From Verrucomicrobiota bacterium (GTDB taxonomy: Bacteria; Verrucomicrobiota; Verrucomicrobiia; Chthoniobacterales; Terrimicrobiaceae): DNA of 33,671 nt. Position 1 is the stretch's first letter, and each line of letters begins with the position of its first letter. Below the pieces are notes generated by a model. The model was not told where the DNA came from. It saw only the letters and a list, made by a program, of their open reading frames with translations, and ran no database searches. The translations under genes were made by a program, and so were the position numbers. The stretch spans positions 1 through 33,671 of the forward strand of contig JAPLTF010000087.1 of NCBI GenBank assembly GCA_026398275.1, written 5' to 3'. Shown piece after piece: positions 22,758-31,060 of this stretch.

Positions 22758-25700
22758 GATCCTCCACCTCGATGCCGATGCGTTTTTTGCCTCTGTCGAG
22801 CAGGCGTCGGATGCGCGGCTGCGGAGGAAGCCGGTCGCGGTCGGAGGTTCGGCGCGGGGAGTGGTGGCGTCGGCTTCGTATGAGGCGCGGCGGTGCGGGA
22901 TCACGTCCGCGATGCCGGTGGCGCGGGCGCGGAGGCTTTGCCCGCAGCTGATCGTGATCCCGGGGGATTTTGAAAAATACGAGCACTTCTCGCGGATGAT
23001 GTTCAGCTACGCGTATGACTTCACGCCGTCGGTCGAGGTGGGATCGATTGACGAGGGATATGCGGACCTGGGGGGAAACAGAAAAAAACAACCCGAAGAC
23101 ATCGCGGCGGCGATCCGGCGGGCGGTGCGCGAGACGCTCCGGATCACGCTCTCGGGCGGGGTCGGTGCGAACAAGCTCGTCTCGCAGGTGGCCAGCAAGC
23201 TCCGCAAGCCGGATGCCCTGATCGCGGTCCCGCCCGGCACCGAGCGCGAATTCCTCGCGCCGCTCGACAACCACTGGCTCCCGGGCATCGGGCCCCAACT
23301 CGCCCGCACGCTCCGCGAGGCCGGGCTCCCGCGCATCACCGACATCGCCGCCACCCCGCCGGACCAGCTTTCGCTTTTCGCCGGAAAATCCGCCCGCGCC
23401 CTTTGGAATTTCGCCCACGGACGCGACGAGCGCCCGGTCGTGCCCGAGTCCCCGTCCGCCAAATCGTATTCCGAGCAGACGACGTTCGAGAGCGACATCA
23501 CCGACGAGGCCTGCGCGCTGGCGATCCTGCGCGGGATGGCGGACCGCCTGTTCGCCAAAGCCCGCGCGGAAGGCCAGACCGCCCGCACGATCACCGTCCG
23601 CATCCGCTACAACGACTTCGACGAATCCACCCGCAGCCAGAGCCTCGACGAGCCGACAGACCTCGAAACCCAGGTCTTCGGCCTGATCGCCGCGCTGCTC
23701 CGCAAAGCCTGGGAGCGCCGCGTCAGCCTCCGCCTCGTCTCGCTCAAGCTCGGCAACCTCTACAAGGCCTGCCTGTTTCAGGAACTCGATCTCTTCCCGT
23801 CCGCCCGGAACTCCACCGTCCTCCACCGCGCCGCCAACGCCGTGGATGCCATCCGCGAGCGCCACGGAAAGTCCGCCATCCTCCGCGGACACGACCTCTG
23901 GCTGCGCAGCCAGGACGGTCGACCACGCGAGACGCTGCGCGAGGAACCGCCGGAATACCTGAAGGAGCGCGGGCGTCCCGCCCGCATGGGTAAGGTTAGC
24001 GGGCAGGATGCCCGCGCTTCTGTGAGCAGCTCTCCGGTAGTTGCCTCCCCGGCTACACATTCGACTGGCAGGCACGAAGCGCTGGCGCGCGGGTGTTGTT
24101 TCTTGAACTTCCGCTCCTGCTACAGCTTCATGGATTCCCTGCTGACTCCGGAAAAAATCGTCATGCTGGCGGCGGATGCCGGATGCGAAGCTGTCGGGAT
24201 CTGCGACCCGAACCTCCATGCAGCGGTGCCGTTTTACCAGGCGGCGAAGGCGGCGGGGCTGCGTCCGCTCATCGGGGCCGAGCTGGCGGTTGCCGGGACG
24301 AAGCGCTGCGCCTATGCGCAAAATCAGACCGGCTACGCGAACCTCTGCCGCCTGCTCTCGGCAAAATCCATCACGAGCGATCTTTGGGAAACCCACCGCG
24401 ACGGGCTGACAATCGTGAGCGATCCGACTCCGCCGATCCGCATGGGAAGCCCGTCCGACGCCCGTGCGCTGCGGATCCTGCAAAGCATCCGGACGCTCAC
24501 GCTTTTCGACGAGGCGCATCCGGAGAAGACCGGCGGGGCGTCGTTCGCGGAGGCGCGGCCCTCCGGCGAAATCATCGAAAGCGATTTCGCGTTCGATTTC
24601 GAGACGCTCCGGTTTCCCCGTTTCGATCCGCCGGACGCCTGCACGCCGCAGGAATTTCTTTCGCGCCTCGCGCACGCCGGATTGAAGGATCGCTACCCCT
24701 CCGCCGACCACCGCGCCCAGCTCGAGACCGAGCTCGCGATCATTGCGGAGGTCGGCTACGCGGAATATTTTCTCACCGTCTGGGACCTGCTCCAGGGCTG
24801 CCGGCGCGCGGGGATCGGGTGGATCACGCGCGGCAGCGCGGCGGACTCGCTCGTCTGCTATTGCCTCGGGATCAGCGATGTCTGCCCGGTCCGGTTCGAG
24901 CTGTATTTCCAGCGGTTCCTGAACCGCGACCGGATGGCGCTGAACAAGCTGCCGGATATCGACGTGGACTTCCCTCACGACCGGAAAGACGAGGTCGTCG
25001 ACATGCTTTTTCGCAAGCACCCCCCCGGCCATGTCGCAGCGGTCGGCGGGTTCAACACCTTCCATGCCCGCTCCGCCCTGGCCGAAATCGCCAAGGTCCT
25101 CGGACTCTCCGACCACCAGGCCCGGCGGCTCACCGAACATCTGCCATTTGCCTCCGCCAGAAATGCGGAAGAAGCCGCCGGCGTGACCACCGCCGCCGCA
25201 GACGGACTCTTTGATGACGAGCCCGCGAAGTCCGCCCTGCGCCTTGCCGCCTTGCTCGACAGCCTGCCGCGCCACGCGAAGATCCATCCGTGCGGGATCG
25301 TCCTCTCCCGGCATCCGATCCACGAGCTCACCCCGACATTCTTGAGCAACAAAGGCCGGCCGGCCACCCACTTCGACATGGACGCCGTCGAGGAGGTCGG
25401 CCTCGTCAAACTCGACATCCTCGCCCAGGGCGGGCTCGCGGTCCTCCGCGATGCCACACAAACGCTCGCCGCACGCGGGCTCCCCGTGAACTTCGACAAT
25501 CGCGGCCCGTGGAACGACCCCGCCGTCTGGGACATCATCGCCACCGGCCGCGCACGGGGAGTCCACCACATCGAAAGCCCGGCCATGACCAGCCTCGAAA
25601 AAATGTGCGGATGCCGGGACATCGACACCCTCATCGCGATCGTGTCCGTCATCCGCCCGGGCGCCGCCAACACCCTGCGCAAGGAAACCTTCGCCCGCCG

Positions 25701-26967
25701 CGCCCTCGGCCTCGAACCGCCCGCGTTCCCCCACCCCTCGCTCGAACCCTGCCTCCGCACCACCCACGGGGTCATCGCCTACGAGGAGCACATCCTCCAA
25801 ATCGCCGACGCCTTCGCCAGCATGCCCGCCGGACGCGCGGATATCCTTCGCCGGGCATTGGTGAAGGTGCAGGATGCCAAAATCGAGGAAATGCGCGGCG
25901 AATTCTTCGGCTTCGCCCGCCGCCGCGGACGCACGGAGGAAGAAATCCGCGCCGTCTGGGAACTCGTCCACGGATTCCGCGGCTACGCCTTCTGCCGCGC
26001 CCACTCGACCGCCTACGCCCTCGAAGCCTGGCAGGCCGCCTGGATGAAGACCTACCACCCCGCCGATTTCATGGCCGCCATCCTCACCCACGGCAAGGGG
26101 TTCTACTCCCCGCTCGCCTACTCGCTCGAATGCCGCCTCCTCGGCATCGGATTCCTCCCGCCAGACGTCAACCGGCGGATGCCTGGCGGGACAACCTCGT
26201 TTCTTCCCGAAGGACCCAACGCCATCCGCGTCCCCGTCTCAGCCATCAAGGGGCTTTCAGAAAAACTGATCACCCTGCTGAAGGGAAAAAAATTCCCATT
26301 ATTCGCATCCATCGCTGACTTTGCTGATAAAACGAATTGCACAGAGTGTGACCTGCGGCTTTTACTGCATGCCGGAGCCTTTGATTCCCTTTGTTCGAGT
26401 CGGGCGGATGGAATATGGAAAATTCGTAAATATATTGTCCAAGGAATTCAAATGAAGCGATTTGATAAAACAAATTTCACTTCCGGATTGGTGGATGGAG
26501 CGGCGCTGTCCGGTCCCACTTATTCAAGGGCCGACACAGCGGTCGTCCCTCCAGTTCGGAAATGGATTTCGGCAGATGTTTTAAAAGACGAGATGGAGCT
26601 TCTCGGATTTACGGTTTCCGGGCATCCGTTGGAGCTCTGGCCGGATGTGCCATGGGAGACGTATTGTCCGATCCGCGAGATTGGTTCCCACGCCAACCGG
26701 CGAGTGACAATCTGCGGGCTCGTCATTGCCGACCGCTTCCACCAGCAGAGCGACGGGCAGGCGATGAAGTTCCTGAGCCTCTGCGACCACACCGGGATGC
26801 TCGAGACGGAGATGTTTGCGGACGCGTTCCGCCGGTTCGGTCTCGAAACCCTGCGCCATCCGGTCCTGGAAATCACCGGCACGGTCATCCCCTTCGAGGG
26901 AGACCGGGGGTTCTCCCTGCGGATCGAAGCCGTCCGCCGCCCGCGGCACCGCGCGGCTTTTTCCTGA
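22756..26967 (+). CDS. Fused DinB-like (Y-family) and DnaE2-like (C-family) error-prone DNA polymerases
   Basis: About 1403 residues from ATG 22756; TTG 22747 is less likely, and residue numbers here count from it. Residues 4-385 are a Y-family polymerase: LDADAFFASVE (D9), SIDEGYAD (D102, E103), helix-hairpin-helix LPGIGPQLARTL and a little-finger domain ending in a clamp-binding motif QELDLF (345-350). Unlike ImuB, the catalytic acids are present. Residues 386-450 are a linker. From about 452 a DnaE2-type polymerase runs to the end. It has a PHP domain whose metal-binding HxH is replaced (FLNFRSCYSF), PDIDVDF with D739/D741, and LVKLD with D890, so the polymerase triad is complete. Fingers and helix-hairpin-helix regions follow, then an OB fold (VTICGLVIADRF ... 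LEITGTVIPF). In many bacteria ImuA, ImuB and DnaE2 are separate SOS genes. No stop codon or strong internal start separates the modules. A leaderless mRNA is likely. Confidence 0.9.
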   Translation: MILHLDADAFFASVEQASDARLRRKPVAVGGSARGVVASASYEARRCGITSAMPVARARRLCPQLIVIPGDFEKYEHFSRMMFSYAYDFTPSVEVGSIDEGYADLGGNRKKQPEDIAAAIRRAVRETLRITLSGGVGANKLVSQVASKLRKPDALIAVPPGTEREFLAPLDNHWLPGIGPQLARTLREAGLPRITDIAATPPDQLSLFAGKSARALWNFAHGRDERPVVPESPSAKSYSEQTTFESDITDEACALAILRGMADRLFAKARAEGQTARTITVRIRYNDFDESTRSQSLDEPTDLETQVFGLIAALLRKAWERRVSLRLVSLKLGNLYKACLFQELDLFPSARNSTVLHRAANAVDAIRERHGKSAILRGHDLWLRSQDGRPRETLREEPPEYLKERGRPARMGKVSGQDARASVSSSPVVASPATHSTGRHEALARGCCFLNFRSCYSFMDSLLTPEKIVMLAADAGCEAVGICDPNLHAAVPFYQAAKAAGLRPLIGAELAVAGTKRCAYAQNQTGYANLCRLLSAKSITSDLWETHRDGLTIVSDPTPPIRMGSPSDARALRILQSIRTLTLFDEAHPEKTGGASFAEARPSGEIIESDFAFDFETLRFPRFDPPDACTPQEFLSRLAHAGLKDRYPSADHRAQLETELAIIAEVGYAEYFLTVWDLLQGCRRAGIGWITRGSAADSLVCYCLGISDVCPVRFELYFQRFLNRDRMALNKLPDIDVDFPHDRKDEVVDMLFRKHPPGHVAAVGGFNTFHARSALAEIAKVLGLSDHQARRLTEHLPFASARNAEEAAGVTTAAADGLFDDEPAKSALRLAALLDSLPRHAKIHPCGIVLSRHPIHELTPTFLSNKGRPATHFDMDAVEEVGLVKLDILAQGGLAVLRDATQTLAARGLPVNFDNRGPWNDPAVWDIIATGRARGVHHIESPAMTSLEKMCGCRDIDTLIAIVSVIRPGAANTLRKETFARRALGLEPPAFPHPSLEPCLRTTHGVIAYEEHILQIADAFASMPAGRADILRRALVKVQDAKIEEMRGEFFGFARRRGRTEEEIRAVWELVHGFRGYAFCRAHSTAYALEAWQAAWMKTYHPADFMAAILTHGKGFYSPLAYSLECRLLGIGFLPPDVNRRMPGGTTSFLPEGPNAIRVPVSAIKGLSEKLITLLKGKKFPLFASIADFADKTNCTECDLRLLLHAGAFDSLCSSRADGIWKIRKYIVQGIQMKRFDKTNFTSGLVDGAALSGPTYSRADTAVVPPVRKWISADVLKDEMELLGFTVSGHPLELWPDVPWETYCPIREIGSHANRRVTICGLVIADRFHQQSDGQAMKFLSLCDHTGMLETEMFADAFRRFGLETLRHPVLEITGTVIPFEGDRGFSLRIEAVRRPRHRAAFS
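23969..24015. repeat. REP-like double hairpin within the polymerase linker
   Basis: Two perfect 7-bp hairpins, GCGGGCG-TCC-CGCCCGC (23969-23985) and GCGGGCA-GGA-TGCCCGC (23999-24015), are separated by 13 bases. On the other strand the stretch reads as SAGILPANLTHAGGTPAL, a translation typical of a widespread intergenic repeat. Here it is in frame and encodes linker residues of about 409-423. Such repeats normally lie between genes. Confidence 0.65.
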
Positions 26968-27095
26968 TTATTTCTCAGGTTCTCAGTCCGGCGGCCCGGA
27001 TTTATTGCCGCCTCTGAAGAGCAGCTTTGCCACGACGAGAACAAGGATCGGAAGCATGACACGGGAGACTGACCGGACCCCGTCGTCAAATCCCC

Positions 27096-27539
27096 TCACC
27101 TATGCCAGGAACCGGAGCCGCCGCGCGAGCCATGCCACGAGCCGGAACCGCCCCCCCATGATGCCGATCCGCCGCGCCAACCGTTGGCGCTTCCGCTGCC
27201 GTCGTTCCAGGATGCGGAGCCACCGCGCCACCCATTGGCGCTGCCTGAACCATTGTGCCAGCTCGCGGAACCACGCGCACCGTTGTAGTAGCCGCCATTT
27301 GAGTAGGGCGTGCGGTAGGCCACTCCACCTCCGCGGTAATAGGGGCTGCCGTAGTAGGCGCTGCTGCTGCGGTAGTATGTGCCGCCGTAGTAGCCGGCAC
27401 CGCCCCAGGCGATGACCGGCGAGGAACCGTAATAGACCGGCGCGGGGCCGCTGGCGTAGTAGCCGGTGCAGCCGGTCTGGCAGAGGGACAGGGCTCCGGT
27501 GAGAACCGTCATCGCAAGGAGAGCGAGGGAATGTTTCAT
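27096..27539 (-). CDS. Exported Gly/Ser/Tyr/Trp-rich repeat protein
   Basis: A protein of 147 residues with an N-terminal signal MKHSLALLAMTVLTGALSL followed by CQTGC, a weak lipobox. The mature part begins Tyr-rich (YYASGPAPVYYG, YYGGTYYRSSSAYYG) and ends in tandem repeats of about 18-19 residues built on GSASW, (N/D)GSGSANGWRG and GSGSWHGSRGG. There is no enzyme motif. Such low-complexity secreted proteins are usually surface or matrix components. The DNA encoding the repeats (about 27100-27270) is itself tandemly repeated and may vary in copy number. It lies 23 bases after the DUF2092-like gene, probably the same operon. Confidence 0.65.
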   Translation of the reverse strand: MKHSLALLAMTVLTGALSLCQTGCTGYYASGPAPVYYGSSPVIAWGGAGYYGGTYYRSSSAYYGSPYYRGGGVAYRTPYSNGGYYNGARGSASWHNGSGSANGWRGGSASWNDGSGSANGWRGGSASWGGGSGSWHGSRGGSGSWHR

Positions 27540-27562
27540 GGCAGGTTTGTGGGTTGGAGGTC

Positions 27563-28330
27563 TCAGCGGCCGGTGGATTTCAGCACGGAAAGAAACGGGA
27601 TTTCGGTGGTGCCTTTCGGCTTGTGGAAAACGAAATCTCCCGCCCCGAGCCAGGGATGGAAATTCCAGCTGGTGAATTCCACCAGCGTGCGCGGATAGTC
27701 CGGCCGGTCGGTGAACGTGACCGCGAGCCGCCGCGGGACGGGATTCGCGCCGCTTTCGATCCATATTTCCCAATTCACGCCGGGCGCGCGGAAAGCAAGA
27801 TGCTCGCAGGCGATGCCGCGCACCGTGGTGGGTCCGACCACGACCGCGCTGGTGAGTCCGCGAGTCAGTTCACGATTGGGATTGCTGAAGAGCAGCGGCG
27901 CCGTTGCGAAGCGGATGCCGGTCTCCTCCTCCAGGCCGGACAGCATGGCGTCTATCGTCGCAGGGGCTTTGGTCAGGGAATAGACCTTCGTGGCGGGGGC
28001 AAACGCGGCAACCGTTTTGCCATCGTAGTAAAAATCAAATGGCGGCGCCTCCCCGGCGATGCGCGCGCGCAGTTGGTTCGGTCGCTTGAGGGCGACATCG
28101 GCGCTCGAAAAAAGCGTGAGCAGCTGGCCGTTCCTGGCGGGAACCTCGATGATGGAACGGGAGCTGTAGGTGAATGCCTTCGCCCCCGCGAGCCTGTCGC
28201 TCATGCGTTTCAGCGTGGCGAGGGCGTTCGGGCTGAGCGGGGAACCGGATGGCGCGGCCTGGGCCATGAGAGGAAGCAGCAGTGCGGCGGCGCAGCCGGG
28301 CGGGAGAATTTTGAGGAGGATCGTTTTCAT
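27563..28330 (-). CDS. Periplasmic DUF2092-like protein
   Basis: A protein of 255 residues with a cleavable signal peptide (MKTILLKILPPGCAAALLLPLMAQA). The mature part resembles DUF2092 proteins, which have a LolA-like half-barrel: ALATLKRMSDRLAGAKAFTYSSRSIIEV, then RPNQLRARIAG, FDFYYDGKTVAAFAPATKVYS, RGIACEHLAFRAPGVNWEIWIE and PRRLAVTF. The C-terminus ends with WLGAGDFVFHKPKG. It probably binds a lipid or another hydrophobic ligand in the periplasm. The downstream repeat protein may be its partner, judged by spacing alone. Confidence 0.75.
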   Translation of the reverse strand: MKTILLKILPPGCAAALLLPLMAQAAPSGSPLSPNALATLKRMSDRLAGAKAFTYSSRSIIEVPARNGQLLTLFSSADVALKRPNQLRARIAGEAPPFDFYYDGKTVAAFAPATKVYSLTKAPATIDAMLSGLEEETGIRFATAPLLFSNPNRELTRGLTSAVVVGPTTVRGIACEHLAFRAPGVNWEIWIESGANPVPRRLAVTFTDRPDYPRTLVEFTSWNFHPWLGAGDFVFHKPKGTTEIPFLSVLKSTGR

Positions 28331-28636
28331 GTGTGGTATGCGGGGACGGTGCTGCCGGGGGCAGGGAGAAGAATTCGTATCCCATTCCCTCGATGAATGC
28401 CAGCTATAACGCGGCGCATACCGGGATCATCTCCGATAAGTGCAAACTCCATTTGACGCGGCTTCGCCGCACAATGTTTTCCCTACGCTGCGCTCGGGTT
28501 GCCCTCACTGGGCCAACGCTACTCATCCCTGTTCTCGAAGCGCTTCCGCGCGGGTTTTCCCATCGCGCCCGGAGGTCGCGATCCACCGGCTTCGCCAATC
28601 CAAAGTGGGACGGCACGGCGGCCATCCCTCCAAGGT
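28331..28636. other. Gene-free stretch, repeat-like
   Basis: This stretch of 306 bases lies between two minus-strand genes. No plausible gene was found. It contains a small perfect hairpin GCGGC-TTC-GCCGC (28458-28470) and GC-rich words (GCTGCGCTCGGG, CGCTTCCGCGCGGG) like the dispersed repeat at 18412-18754. The promoter of the DUF2092-like gene should be in the left part. Confidence 0.35.
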
Positions 28637-29014
28637 CTACTTTGCCAGCTTCTGCGCGAAGTCGCCGAACCTCTTTGCGGCGTAGGCGGAGAGCGCGGGG
28701 CGGACCAGCGGGAGCGCCAGCTTGAAGAGCGAAAGGAGCACCGCAAAAAAGCCGCGCGGCTTTTTCCCCTTTTCGCGGGCGGGCTTCCCGGGCTTCCCGC
28801 CAACATATTTTGTTACGGTCTTCGTGCGGGTTTTCGGACCGGCAAAAAAGTATCCGATCGCAGCGGCTCCGCCCAGCCAGGCGAACGGGCGGGAGCGGAC
28901 GGAATTCCGGATCCTCGCGGCGACGTCCAGTTCGGCGCGGACGGCAACGGTATCGCGCAGGATCGCTGCGCGGCTGCGGGCGACATTCGCGAGGAGTTGG
29001 GCCTTGCTGCTCAT
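28637..29014 (-). CDS. Small inner-membrane-associated protein (YqjK-like position)
   Basis: A protein of 125 residues. It starts with a helical charged segment (MSSKAQLLANVARSRAAILRDTVAVRAELDVAARIRNSVRSRP), then a short hydrophobic helix (FAWLGGAAAIGYFFAG). A very Lys-rich stretch (TRTKTVTKYVGGKPGKPAREKGKKPRG) and a second amphipathic hydrophobic helix (FFAVLLSLFKLALPLVRPAL) follow. It is the third gene of the set with the YqjD- and YqjE-like genes and overlaps the YqjE-like stop by ATGA. In E. coli the equivalent slot is yqjK. Similarity is positional and compositional only. Confidence 0.6.
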   Translation of the reverse strand: MSSKAQLLANVARSRAAILRDTVAVRAELDVAARIRNSVRSRPFAWLGGAAAIGYFFAGPKTRTKTVTKYVGGKPGKPAREKGKKPRGFFAVLLSLFKLALPLVRPALSAYAAKRFGDFAQKLAK

Positions 29015-29445
29015 GGGTTGCGGCCTCCGCTCAGCGCATTGAGATCACGCGAGATCTCGCTTTTGGTTGCGGAAAATACCGGCGTCCGCCAATGGGTTTT
29101 CACATGGGTCGCACAGACGACGGCCACAAGAAAATGGAGGCCAGTGAACACCAGAAGGATCCAGATCCACGCCACATGAAAAATTGTCGCGATGAGAAAT
29201 GCGGCGAAGAGCAGGAGGAGGATGTAGCCGAACGCCGCGAAAAAGAGCGCGGCGGCGAGCATGATCGCCAGGCGCAGATAAAGCGCCCCGGCTTCCCGGG
29301 CCTCCTCGCCGGCGAGCGCGCCGATGGCCTCGAAATACCGCCCGAAAGAACCGAACAGGCTGAGCAATACATCAACCAGCCCGCGCGGCCCGGGAACCGG
29401 GCGACCGCCCGGAACCGAGCCTCCAGTATGGCCCGTCGTTTCCAA
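29011..29445 (-). CDS. YqjE-like inner membrane protein (phage-holin-3_6/DUF1469 type)
   Basis: A protein of 144 residues. The N-terminal 30 residues are Gly/Pro-rich and cytoplasmic. An amphipathic segment follows (LLSLFGSFGRYFEAIGALAGEEAREAGALYLRLAIM), then two transmembrane helices (LAAALFFAAFGYILLLLFAAFLI and WIWILLVFTGLHFLVAVV) and a polar tail. This is the layout of the YqjE family. It follows the DUF883 gene by 6 bases and couples to the next gene by ATGA. These envelope proteins are often induced by stress, and the YqjD partner can bind ribosomes at the membrane in E. coli. Confidence 0.8.
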   Translation of the reverse strand: METTGHTGGSVPGGRPVPGPRGLVDVLLSLFGSFGRYFEAIGALAGEEAREAGALYLRLAIMLAAALFFAAFGYILLLLFAAFLIATIFHVAWIWILLVFTGLHFLVAVVCATHVKTHWRTPVFSATKSEISRDLNALSGGRNP

Positions 29446-29451
29446 GCGGGA

Positions 29452-29853
29452 TCAGCGGCGGAAGATGACTCCGAGAAGGAATCCGATCCCCACGGCAATG
29501 CCCACGGCCTTCAAGGGATTCTGACGGATGTAATCCTCGGTTTCCCCCTGGTAGGTCTGGGCTCGCGATGCGGCATCCCCCCAGGCGGCTTTGGCTTTGC
29601 TCTGGTATTCGTCGGCTTTGGTCTTGGCCAGTCCGCGAACGTCCTCGTAGGTGGCGCTGGCGGCATCGCCGAGATCCTTGGCAGCCGCGCTGATGTGCTC
29701 CTTGCCGGTTTCGAAGGCGACCTGGGCGTGTTGCTTGACAGTTTGTCCGACCGCTTTGGTCGCTTCCGTAGCGGCATCGAGCGCCTTTTTGGCGTGTTCG
29801 GTGCTGCTCTCGAGCTTCTTGGCGGCGATTTTGGTTTCAGTGGATTCAGGCAT
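29452..29853 (-). CDS. YqjD/ElaB-like DUF883 protein
   Basis: A protein of 133 residues. The start at ATG 29853 is supported by CGGAGAA 6-9 bases upstream; a start 10 codons earlier lacks this. The body is a long Ala/Lys/Glu/Thr-rich helix (AAKKLESSTEHAKKALDAATEATKAVGQTVKQHAQ ...) with a coiled-coil character. It ends in the family hallmark of a single C-terminal transmembrane helix with a Gly zipper (NPLKAVGIAVGIGFLLGVIFRR). It is the first gene of the three-gene envelope operon and is divergent from galK, with 86 bases between the starts. Confidence 0.85.
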   Translation of the reverse strand: MPESTETKIAAKKLESSTEHAKKALDAATEATKAVGQTVKQHAQVAFETGKEHISAAAKDLGDAASATYEDVRGLAKTKADEYQSKAKAAWGDAASRAQTYQGETEDYIRQNPLKAVGIAVGIGFLLGVIFRR

Positions 29854-29939
29854 AATATTCTCCGCGTTGAGTTGCATATTCAAACTGGCAGAGAATTGTC
29901 GCTTGGCAAGCCCCGATGCTGCGGGAATGATGTCCGGGC

Positions 29940-31025
29940 ATGTCGGACATCATTACTTTCGCGCCCGGACGGGTTGAACTTCTCGGAAACCACACGGACT
30001 ACAACGGGGGAGTCGTCCTCTCCGCAGCGATCCAGCTGGGGATCACCGCAAAGGGAAGGCACCGGGATGACGAAAAAATTGTCCTCACCACCGAGGGCAT
30101 CAACGGGGTCGTCGCGGTCAGCAGAAAAGACGGGCTCAAACCCCGCGACAGCTGGGAGGACTATCCGCTTGGCGTCGCAGAAATGCTGGCAAAAGCCGGC
30201 GCGCAACCCGGCGGGTTCGAGGCCCATTTTTCCGCGACCCTCCCCCTCGGGGCCGGACTGTCGAGCTCGGCGGCAATCGAGGTTTCGACCGCCGTCCTCC
30301 TCAACAGGCTCTACCCGTTCGAGATCTCCCCGCTCGATCTCGCCAAGGTCTGCCGACGCGCGGAAAATGAATTTGTCGGCGTGAGCTGCGGGCTCCTCGA
30401 TCAGGTCTCCTCGATCTTCGGAAAGAAGGACCATGTGATCCACCTGGATTGCCGCGCGGAGACTGTCGATCTCATCCCCTTCCCCACGGATCTCGGGCTC
30501 CTCATCGTGCACTCCGGCGTCAAGCACGCGCTCACGGGCGGCGAATACAACGAGCGACGAGCCCAGTGTTTCGAAGCCGCCAGGAAAATGGGGGTGGCCG
30601 CACTCCGCGATGTCACCTCCGCCGAACTCGCCGCAGCCAAACTTCCCGCCCTCGTCAAAAAACGGGCCGCCCATATCGTCGGAGAAAATGAACGCGTCTT
30701 CCAGGCGCTCACATTCCTCCGCGAGGGCAAGGGCGATGAATTCGGCCAGCTGATGACCGCCTCCCACCGCAGCTCGATGGAAAATTTCCAGAACAGCACG
30801 CCCGAGCTCGACGCGCTCGTCGGCATTGCCACCCGCCAAAAAGGCTGCCACGGTGCCCGCCTCACCGGCGGCGGATTCGGCGGAGCCATCGTCGCCCTCG
30901 TCGACCTCGCGGAGATTGACCGGCTCTCGGAGGTCATCGCCTCCGAATATCTCTCAACCACCGGCCACACCGGAAAAGCCTTCCGCTGCCTCGTCAGCGA
31001 CGGGGCCCTCGCCGCTTCGACCTGA
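29940..31025 (+). CDS. galK: Galactokinase
   Basis: A protein of 361 residues of the GHMP kinase family. The galactokinase signature GRVELLGNHTDYNGG is at the N-terminus, the ATP-binding PLGAGLSSSAA motif is near residue 105, and the third motif GARLTGGGFGGAIVAL is near the C-terminus. The catalytic-region GLLDQVSSIFG and HSGVKHALTGGEYNERR are intact. It phosphorylates galactose at C1 in the Leloir pathway. No other gal gene is in the window, so it may stand alone. It converges on the sensor kinase with a 35-base gap that holds no clear terminator. Confidence 0.93.
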   Translation: MSDIITFAPGRVELLGNHTDYNGGVVLSAAIQLGITAKGRHRDDEKIVLTTEGINGVVAVSRKDGLKPRDSWEDYPLGVAEMLAKAGAQPGGFEAHFSATLPLGAGLSSSAAIEVSTAVLLNRLYPFEISPLDLAKVCRRAENEFVGVSCGLLDQVSSIFGKKDHVIHLDCRAETVDLIPFPTDLGLLIVHSGVKHALTGGEYNERRAQCFEAARKMGVAALRDVTSAELAAAKLPALVKKRAAHIVGENERVFQALTFLREGKGDEFGQLMTASHRSSMENFQNSTPELDALVGIATRQKGCHGARLTGGGFGGAIVALVDLAEIDRLSEVIASEYLSTTGHTGKAFRCLVSDGALAAST

Positions 31026-31060
31026 TTTCATGCGTTGAGGACCCCGGTGGTTCGGCTCCC

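Noticed and set aside
22756-23940. ImuB (inactive Y-family) assignment for the N-terminal polymerase
   Set aside because: The catalytic acids D9, D102 and E103 are all present. ImuB proteins lack them, so DinB-like is the better call.
27100-27270. CRISPR-like repeat array
   Set aside because: The repeats are in frame, Gly/Ser-coding and contiguous without unique spacers, and no cas genes are present.
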